From JAWPMV01 sp038527215 (lineage in GTDB: Bacteria > Bacteroidota > Bacteroidia > J057), in NCBI GenBank assembly GCA_038527215.1, contig JBCBGC010000087.1:1-33742 (forward strand): 33,742 bases of DNA, in the 5' to 3' direction. The notes beneath the pieces are model-generated. The model was not told the DNA's origin. It was given only the letters and a program-made list of their open reading frames with translations, and searched no databases. Below are positions 31,627-33,742 of this stretch, piece after piece. Numbering within the stretch: position 1 is the first letter of the stretch; every line of letters begins with the position of its first letter. The translations under genes were made by a program, and so were the position numbers.

Positions 31627-32325
31627 ATGAATGGAATTAGATTAACAGAATTTGTCAAGCACCTGATCATTCTCAATGTGGTGATTTACGTGGGCTTAAT
31701 GATTGCCCCTGATTTTGTCTATGATGAGTATTTCAGCTTGAGTAAATCTGACGCATTGGGATGGCGCCCTACTACCATGATAGATGGGCAAGAATGGTTT
31801 ATTGAAAAATATGATGGTCAATTATTCCGGACCACCAAAACCACGGATTTTAATCCCATCCAGATAGTAACCCACTTTTTCACTCATTCCAAAACGGACA
31901 TTTTCCATATTATCTTCAATATGTTTGTCCTGGCCATGTTTGGACCGATTTGTGAAACGGTATTGGGTAGCAAACGATTTTTACGCTTTTATCTGTTTTG
32001 TGGCGTAGTAGGAGGAACCATGATTGCCTTTCTGGATCCGAGTACCGTTCCGGTCGTAGGAGCTTCAGGGGCCGTTTCAGGGGTTATGGTTGCGTTTGCG
32101 ATGATGTTTCCCCGGGAAAAAATCCAATTGTTATTTATCCCGTTCGGCTTTGAAGCCCGCAAATTCATGCTGGCCATTGGCGCTTTTTCCGCCTTTATGG
32201 TAGTCCTGGATTTCCTGGATATCTCCGTTGGTGGCAACATCTCCCACTTCGGCCACCTGGCTGGGATGCTGGCCGCTTTGCTGTATTTCAATCTGGAGAA
32301 ATACATGCCTGCGCTGAAAGACTAA
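31627..32325 (+). CDS. Rhomboid-family intramembrane serine protease
   Basis: The 232-residue, six-TM protein has the rhomboid catalytic dyad: GASGAVSG with nucleophile Ser147 and HFGHLAGM with His210. HIIFNMFVLAMFG (94-106), with the conserved His94 and Asn98, supports the oxyanion site. A longer loop (about 34-75) separates TM1 and TM2. Rhomboids cleave membrane proteins within or near TM helices; the substrate is unknown. It lies 26 nt after mutL and 74 nt before a second, apparently inactive rhomboid-like gene; this mutL-rhomboid-rhomboid order recurs in Bacteroidota. The ATG at 31627 gives the expected short N-terminus ahead of TM1. Confidence 0.95.
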   Translation: MNGIRLTEFVKHLIILNVVIYVGLMIAPDFVYDEYFSLSKSDALGWRPTTMIDGQEWFIEKYDGQLFRTTKTTDFNPIQIVTHFFTHSKTDIFHIIFNMFVLAMFGPICETVLGSKRFLRFYLFCGVVGGTMIAFLDPSTVPVVGASGAVSGVMVAFAMMFPREKIQLLFIPFGFEARKFMLAIGAFSAFMVVLDFLDISVGGNISHFGHLAGMLAALLYFNLEKYMPALKD

Positions 32326-32399
32326 GAAAAATTAAAACCTAAGCCTTATTTTGGGCGTTTCTTAAAGAATAAACCAAGACGCGAATTGAAATCCGAACT

Positions 32400-33434
32400 A
32401 TGGAGTTGAGGCAACAAATACAGCAGTTCCTGAATCGATACCAGACCACAGGGTGGGTTCTGCTGTTGATGGCAGGGGGCTTTGTTCTGCAATTGGTGCT
32501 CATGATTGGATTTAAGGTGGCCGGTCAGGAAGCCGTTTATGCTATTTTCATGCAGAAGCTGGTTCTTCCTAATCACCTCAAAGATCTGATTTTACAGCCC
32601 TGGAGTATCCTGACTTATCCCTTTTTTATGCCGGGCTGGGATATCCTTCGCCTGCTGGTCAATGGCTTGATCATCTGGGCTTTCGGACGGATTCATCAAC
32701 AGCTGCTGGGCGATTTACGGACACAAAGGCTTTTAATGCTGGCCCTGCCGCTGATCGGATTGCTCACCGTTACGATCACCAGTTTTACGCCAGTTCCTCA
32801 AAATGTTGACCCCAGACAGGCCACGGAAATCGTGGTGACTGACTCTGTTGCGCAGGCGACACCACCTGTGGCTGTCGAAAGTCCAGCTCCTCCCGAGGAA
32901 TCTACCGTGTCTGCTACTCCGGAGCGGTTTAATCCGTATAAATACCCCGCGGGGGTCATTTCACTAGCGATGTTGCTGGTAATCTCTTCCATTTCCTTGG
33001 TGCCCTCTTATCCCCTGGAGTTATTCCTGCTGGGGCGGGTCAAGGTCGTATGGATCGGGGTGGCTTTGCTATTCCTTGAAGTGATGTGGGCCTTGTTCAT
33101 ATCGCCTCTGGCCATATTTATTCTGGTAGGGGCTGCACTAGGCTTTTTGCATATTTATTTCCTGAAAAAAGGCACGGATATCACCGAGATTATCTGGTCT
33201 TACTATTCTGAATCTGGCAGCAAAAAGCACCAGAAGGTGGAAAAACCCCGGCGCGCTTCTGACAAACCCGGAAGCAGCACCCGCAAAATGACCGTGAAGA
33301 AAGGGGGATCCGTGCCACAGGAAGAGGTAGATCGTATTCTGGATAAAATCAACGATAAAGGCTACGAGAGTTTAAGTAGAGAAGAAAAGGAGCTGCTGTA
33401 CAAGGCTTCAAATCAGAAGGTTAAAGACGACTAG
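32400..33434 (+). CDS. Rhomboid-like protein lacking the catalytic residues, with a DUF6576-like C-terminus
   Basis: The 344-residue protein has six hydrophobic segments and the rhomboid-like start of the core (LQPWSILTYPFFMPGWDILR with LLVNGLIIWAFGRI, about 65-100). A polar, proline-rich insert (about 132-180) interrupts the core, and the expected GxSG and catalytic His-containing helix are absent: the region reads YKYPAGVISLAMLL, and GAALGFLHIYFL stands where the His helix would be. The cytoplasmic C-terminus ends in VPQEEVDRILDKINDKGYES and SREEKELLYKAS, a short helical motif found at the end of many Bacteroidota rhomboids. It is probably a pseudoprotease that partners the upstream active rhomboid. 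A clear terminator follows. Confidence 0.85.
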   Translation: MELRQQIQQFLNRYQTTGWVLLLMAGGFVLQLVLMIGFKVAGQEAVYAIFMQKLVLPNHLKDLILQPWSILTYPFFMPGWDILRLLVNGLIIWAFGRIHQQLLGDLRTQRLLMLALPLIGLLTVTITSFTPVPQNVDPRQATEIVVTDSVAQATPPVAVESPAPPEESTVSATPERFNPYKYPAGVISLAMLLVISSISLVPSYPLELFLLGRVKVVWIGVALLFLEVMWALFISPLAIFILVGAALGFLHIYFLKKGTDITEIIWSYYSESGSKKHQKVEKPRRASDKPGSSTRKMTVKKGGSVPQEEVDRILDKINDKGYESLSREEKELLYKASNQKVKDD

Positions 33435-33457
33435 CCCAGTTAGAAGAAAAAAATACG

Positions 33458-33490
33458 ATAAGCTGCCGATTCGGCAGCTTATTTGTTTCT
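33458..33490 (+). terminator. Rho-independent terminator of the mutL-rhomboid unit
   Basis: ATAAGCTGCC (33458-33467) pairs with GGCAGCTTAT (33473-33482), loop GATTC, followed by TTGTTTCT. It lies 24 nt after the TAG of the second rhomboid gene. Confidence 0.85.
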
Positions 33491-33553
33491 AACCCGGCTC
33501 GGTATTTGATTCGATCTCCTGGTATTTATTTGGCCGGATTTTTACACAAAAAA

Positions 33554-33581
33554 TGCAACCGTGGGGGATTATCCCCGTTTC
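33554..33581 (+). promoter_or_regulatory. ECF-sigma-like promoter inside the left arm
   Basis: TGCAACC (33554-33560), 15 bases, then CGTTTC (33576-33581) resembles the AAC-type -35 and CGT-type -10 elements of extracytoplasmic-function sigma factors. It points into the spacer. By symmetry the right arm carries the same promoter on the minus strand. Confidence 0.45.
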
Positions 33582-33692
33582 ATAACATATAGTTTTCGAA
33601 AGGAACCCATTAAGGCAGAAAACATGTCAACGATTCTCCCCAGTTCTTTTAGCTTGCCCTTTGGTGGGCCCGGCTCGAAAACTATATGTTAT

Positions 33693-33720
33693 GAAACGGG
33701 GATAATCCCCCACGGTTGCA
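33693..33720 (-). promoter_or_regulatory. ECF-sigma-like promoter inside the right arm
   Basis: Exact mirror copy of the left-arm element: TGCAACC at 33714-33720 and CGTTTC at 33693-33698, both read on the minus strand. The two promoters face each other across the spacer. Confidence 0.45.
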
Positions 33721-33742
33721 TTTTTTGTGTAAAAATCCGGCC

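Larger units (their letters stand above)
33532..33742. repeat. Perfect inverted repeat (68-nt arms, 75-nt spacer) at the window edge
   Basis: Bases 33532-33599 are the exact reverse complement of 33675-33742; I compared them base by base and saw no mismatch. The spacer is 33600-33674. The repeat reaches the last base of the window, so it may continue beyond. Each arm contains a shorter palindrome (GGGGAT-T-ATCCCC). No transposase or protein gene lies inside; an ATG at 33624 opens a frame to the window end with no recognisable product. Together with the terminator it occupies the 308 bases after the last gene. Confidence 0.92.

Noticed and set aside
33624..33742. Short frame from ATG 33624 open to the window end
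   Set aside because: Most of it is the right arm of the inverted repeat and the translation resembles no known protein; it may be an artefact of the window edge.
33532..33742. Inverted repeat considered as the ends of an insertion sequence
   Set aside because: The 75-nt interior has no room for a transposase and no target-site duplication can be seen, since the right flank lies outside the window.

Overview
The window is about 33.7 kb of chromosomal sequence from a member of the Bacteroidota, most likely a Saprospiria/Lewinella-type bacterium. The evidence is two kinds of type IX secretion C-terminal sorting domain (a type B CHU_C-like tail at the left edge, type A tails at 621-986 and in the CotH protein), Bacteroidota-type promoters (TTG-N19-TAnnTTTG ahead of tRNA-His), DUF1573, DUF2330 and DUF350 proteins, long FtsX/MacB-type permeases, and a mutL-rhomboid-rhomboid gene order. 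The genus is inference only. I see no prophage, insertion sequence or CRISPR array; the content looks like core and semi-core genome.

Layout. 1-985: end of a large secreted protein and a tiny signal-peptide/sorting-domain protein. 1052-1164: tRNA-His with a clear promoter and terminator. 1243-2511: two DUF1573-type proteins. 2514-3845 (minus): a DUF389 membrane protein broken by an in-frame TAG. 3927-7854 (minus): a three-gene operon, NQR2/RnfD-like protein then two paralogous DUF2330 proteins. 7973-8263 (minus): a small membrane protein with its own promoter and terminator. 8359-11079 (minus): a sigma-54-dependent response regulator and its histidine kinase. 11322-13736 (plus): a divergent FtsX-type permease with a near-consensus sigma-54 promoter just ahead of its start. 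13739-17408 (minus): a MoxR-family AAA+ ATPase and a three-TM protein with a CoxE/VWA-like core and TPR-like tail. 17472-19082: secreted CotH-type protein. 19079-19984 (minus): tandem DUF350 protein. 20132-21247 (minus): fatty-acid desaturase. 21509-24646: type III pantothenate kinase and a membrane-anchored TPR protein. 24665-24985: three 103-bp tandem repeats with a strong hairpin. 24999-27314 (minus): class A penicillin-binding protein. 27486-29678: GH3 glycosidase. 29777-33434: mutL, rhomboid protease, and a second rhomboid-like protein lacking the catalytic motifs. 33532-33742: a perfect inverted repeat, 68 nt per arm, reaching the window edge.

Functional links. The kinase, regulator and permease form a plausible two-component circuit in which the phosphorylated regulator activates sigma-54 transcription of the permease, probably an envelope-stress or efflux response. 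The MoxR ATPase and its membrane partner form a second likely functional unit: MoxR proteins commonly act as chaperones for VWA-domain partners. The orphan RnfD-like protein with two exported, membrane-anchored DUF2330 proteins is a third unit of unknown function.

The best candidates for undescribed biology are the MoxR/membrane-VWA pair, the DUF2330-RnfD operon, and the terminal inverted repeat, whose arms each carry an ECF-sigma-like promoter pointing inward. The last could also be a contig-end assembly artefact. The amber codon in the DUF389 gene should be confirmed on raw reads.
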